Shown: positions 60,902 to 64,000 of the stretch, piece after piece
How the letters are laid out: each line of letters starts with the position of its first letter
Position numbering within the stretch: position 1 is the first letter of the stretch
Program-made: the position numbers and the translations under genes
Assembly (NCBI RefSeq): GCF_042453785.1
Contig: NC_091668.1
Span: 2,806,501 to 2,870,500, forward strand
Reading direction: 5' to 3'
DNA length: 64,000 nt
Origin: Malus domestica
Taxonomy: Eukaryota > Streptophyta > Magnoliopsida > Rosales > Rosaceae
Notes under the pieces: model-generated
Told to the model about the DNA's origin: nothing
The model's database searches: none
Seen by the model: the letters and a program-made list of their open reading frames with translations, nothing else

Positions 60902-61503
60902 TCCACAAGCCATCCATGAGTTTGTAATTTTATTTGATACAGACATATCTTTGGATTCCCTCCTTGTTTTTAAGATGTTTTCTGCCTTCAAAATATCGAA
61001 GTTCAAATGTGTTCAAAATCATCAAATATTGCATAAATATAGCATAAAATACATCCAACATTAGCGATGCTTAAAATTTTTCTTCCCTGCCACTGATTGC
61101 ATACAATCATGTACCAGAGAAGATAAACAGATGATTCTATAGCAGCAGTAAATAATTGGGAAAAAAAAATGATTCTAAACATACAAGGGAAGGACTTTGA
61201 CATAGGTATCTTTAGCAATACCAGGCAAAAGTCAATTCTTTGAACTGGGGGAAAATATTTTGGCACCGGGGAAAGTGAAAACATCCTATCTGCTTATAAA
61301 TGTCAAATTTACTGGTGTTAATTGTCATTTACAACAAAATCATGCTTCGTAAAAGATTCGGCTCCCATTGAAAAATTATGTAAATTACATAAATATCAGT
61401 ACAACAGATATTAGATTGACTAATATATCACATAAATTAAGAGCAGACAATTTCTTAGCCTGCGATCTAAGGACTATACAGCTGATTCAGCCTTGCGTTG
61501 CTA
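60902..61503. other. Convergent intergenic region
   Basis: This lies between the receptor (plus) and the AATF-like gene (minus), so it should contain both 3' ends. No coding region is supported. Confidence 0.5.
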
Positions 61504-63761
61504 CTACACTACGAAAGCTGGTTTCTGCTTCTTCAACCCGAACAAATTATTAAGGTCAGGAAGCATAGGAGAAACGACCACGGTCTCTGGAGCCATGAAA
61601 TTTTCTATCTTCTCATAAACATTGACTTCAATGGCTGCAGATACAGATTGTTTGAATGAAACTCTCCTCATGACTCAGACTTAGTTCTTAAAGTTGGTTA
61701 GACGAGTCCGAATTGTCTGAAAATCATGTTCATCAACCCCACATATCCAAAGCAGCAAATTAACGAGGATACCGGACATCACTTAGGACAATACAATCCT
61801 TAACAATTTCCAAAAGCCACAGTTTTTATATGCAATCTGATTACATGTGTTTTGAACTACAGGAAATCTTATAGATTGGGTAAACCGTATATCAAATTCA
61901 AATGCAATCATTCATATATGAAGTATGAGATGCCCAATAGTTTTACCAAAAGTTGCTGGGTCAATTGTCTCAAAACATTCTTTTAGAAATTGCTGGTAAA
62001 ACTCAGAGTCATCCAAGGGGTCACCATCAGCTTTTGCACCAGCATCAGATTGTGTCTTATCAGAGTGAAGGAATAAAAGTACTTAACTTGTGCAAATAGA
62101 AATATAACTTTTATAACACATCAAAGAGATAATTAAAGCAAACCTTACAGGCTACACATCGAAGCGGCAAACGAATACTAATTTTAAACATAAAGATGCA
62201 ATTAAAGGTAATGGCGCATGAAGAGTATTGAAACCGTCACAGTCCTCACACACAGGTTGCATGATCTTTTCTTGTAGCAATAAAAGGAACAAATTCATCA
62301 AGTCACATTGGGCCATCCAAAAAGAAAAATGAAGCAAAGTACCAAACACCACAAACAACCCAAATTTGTTCAAACGTAGTATCAAACTAATTATAGACTG
62401 CATCCATCCCAAATAATTAATTCGTACCTCATTTGGGAGTTAAAAACTTAAAATAGCAACATGGAAAAAGCGTAAATTCCATGGACATTCGATTCCAATG
62501 AACTTACAGATGGGTCCTCAGATTAGTATAGAATTATAGTTAACCACAATTATATGCAATCAGTACCCTTTCCTTTGCAGTGTTGTACCCCTCAGGAACC
62601 TGCACATCCACAACACATGTTTAAGTTACTAAATGTACAAAACTTAAGAAAAACCCGTCTTGTTATGATGTTAAAATTATGAAGCAAAAATGAGCATGCA
62701 CGTGAGAGTTAATATCTTACAGTACCAAATACAGCAACTGCTGATTTCCTCATCCGCATCTGCCTAACCATTCTGCTTGGATCTCTCATATATGAAGCAA
62801 CTTGTTCACTAATATTCTGCAATTGGAAAAGGAAAAATTTATTCCTGGTGAATATCTGGCAAAGCATGGCACAAGTCCTTCATAGGAAAGGCATGGTTAC
62901 AAGTTCAATTATAGAGCCAGACTTAAAGGATGCAGTTTGCTTTTAATAGCAGCAGCACCTGTGGTCACCTCTGTCTTCCTCTGCCATTTGTTTATCGATT
63001 TGTTTCTGAAAGTAGCATTCTACAAGATACGACGTGACAGGTCTTAGTTAGACCAAGTAACCAACATGGAAATGTAAACAATAATGAAAAGTTGAACATA
63101 GTAGAACAAATTTCTAAAATTCATGCAAGAGAAGTTGTCGGAGCATGAAAGAATTCACAGCAGAACTGCCCAAGAGTATACTTAAATTAAACATATGGCA
63201 ACATAGATTTTTTACAAGTATAATTTACAAATGCATTCCATGGTTCTTTGCCGGCCCCTTTTGATAACTAATTTAATTTAGTGCCTAATGGAATTTAAAT
63301 TTCAGAAAACTATCGTCTGGTATATTTCATATTAAATAGTTGACAAACTTTATAACATAATAGCGTCATTTATTAACTGATACGAACCATGTAGTAAAAT
63401 ATAACAAAAGAGACACCAAGGCATTGAAATACAGCAATAATAGTAAGGTACTTGATTGAATCCACCATTTACGAGAATTTTAACAATAAAACAATAAAAC
63501 TTCGAAGTTCTTTTTGCTGCTCCAAATGGATCAGCGAAGTATGGCATGAAGAACGGAAAAAAAAAATTCAGTTTTATAGATAGACTTCAATACAGTAAGA
63601 GCATATGTACATAGTAGAATATGATTCTTCTTCTCAGAGTATCTAATTATGATTTGAGTACCTCGACAGCAACTCAGAAATTCGTGACCAATCCTCATCA
63701 CCATCACCATCACTGTCAATGTTTTTAGATGACTGTGACATCTTAGATCGTCCAGATTTAC
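61504..63761 (-). CDS. AATF/Bfr2-like protein, C-terminal part, probably degraded; continues beyond the window
   Basis: The minus strand shows conserved-looking exons: 63761-63662 (DEDWSRISELLS), 63005-62969 (NKSINKWQRKTE), 62816-62721 (NISEQVASYMRDPSRMVRQM, VAVFGT), 62599-62567 (VPEGYNTAKER), 62055-61947 (GDPLDDSEFYQQFLKECFET) and 61634-61504 (VNVYEKIENFMAPE, NLFGLKKQ, stop). They join in frame and match, in order, the AATF/Bfr2 family, which acts in early 40S ribosome assembly in the nucleolus. Two segments I expect are missing: the end of the TTGAAAIKSKL block, where open sequence at 62933-62968 runs past the last good donor and then decays, and the basic stretch before VNVYEKI. Upstream exons lie past 64000. 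It may be a decaying paralogue or a divergent gene. Confidence 0.5.
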
Positions 63762-64000
63762 CTACAGAACAGGATATGTATTAGGAAAAGCAATACATGA
63801 ACATATGCAGTAAGAAGTTAATGAAAATGCAAACAGTACAAAGTGGGACAGTCAATTAGACCATGGTAGCCCCAATGCCAACTTTTTTTGCTAAATGATG
63901 CTAAGTTTTATATGAGATCAAGCAGGAAAGATTTGTATTGACATCCTAGGGGCTTTTTGAAATCTGGCTTCATCTTTGCTGTCCTTAGATCAACAAAACA

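Noticed and set aside
1..64000. CRISPR arrays, operons, ribosome binding sites, riboswitches
   Set aside because: No spaced short repeats or bacterial gene organisation exist. The split genes with GT..AG introns show that this is plant nuclear DNA.

Overview
This window is nuclear DNA from a flowering plant. Genes carry many short introns with GT..AG borders, the intergenic DNA is AT-rich, and transposable elements fill much of it. The repeat spectrum (a retroelement ORF and two MITE types that I recall as frequent in apple) together with the gene set suggests a woody rosid, most likely Rosaceae near Malus/Pyrus. That placement is recall and was not checked by any search.

Six host genes can be modelled with every exon junction in frame. 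They are: a lysine/histidine-type amino acid transporter (minus strand, 3430-6383, 522 aa); a chloroplast thylakoidal processing peptidase (plus, 15615-17469, 371 aa); a TIN1-like secretory-pathway protein (plus, 19200-20845, 390 aa); an NRT1/PTR-family transporter (minus, 21583-25158, 582 aa); a serpin (plus, 45918-49484, 388 aa); and a TIR-NBS-LRR immune receptor (plus, 56171-60901, 1202 aa). A seventh, AATF/Bfr2-like, is only partly inside the window at its right edge (minus, 61504 to beyond 63761) and appears degraded. The genes are unrelated single-copy loci with their own promoters. I see no operon-like or cluster logic linking them.

The rest is mobile DNA. From 1 to 3.4 kb there is a tRNA-type SINE and a TIR element carrying an unidentified insert. 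From 6.4 to 15.6 kb lie SINE copies, foldback elements and a degenerate minisatellite. A 580-bp MITE at 18.1 kb has TTA duplications. The 25.3-35.6 kb gene desert holds a Tourist-like MITE, a SINE with an 18-bp target duplication, a 612-bp TRIM with identical-length LTRs, and a 3.6-kb retroelement of LARD type bracketed by two 5'-truncated LINE fragments.

The most striking structure lies at 35611-45663. An 8255-bp CACTA (En/Spm) element with an intact 3-bp TGC target duplication sits inside a second TIR element. That outer element carries a piece of an SUVH-type histone methyltransferase gene and ends 255 bp upstream of the serpin start codon. The CACTA transposase genes are broken by homopolymer frameshifts and a stop. 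Downstream of the serpin, 50.4-54.0 kb is made of recent tandem duplications on three scales.

No CRISPR array, rRNA or intact tRNA gene was seen. No undescribed biochemical system is evident. The best leads are the nested captured-gene transposon, the serpin with a non-Arg reactive site, and the immune receptor with a C-terminal membrane segment and KKRL end.
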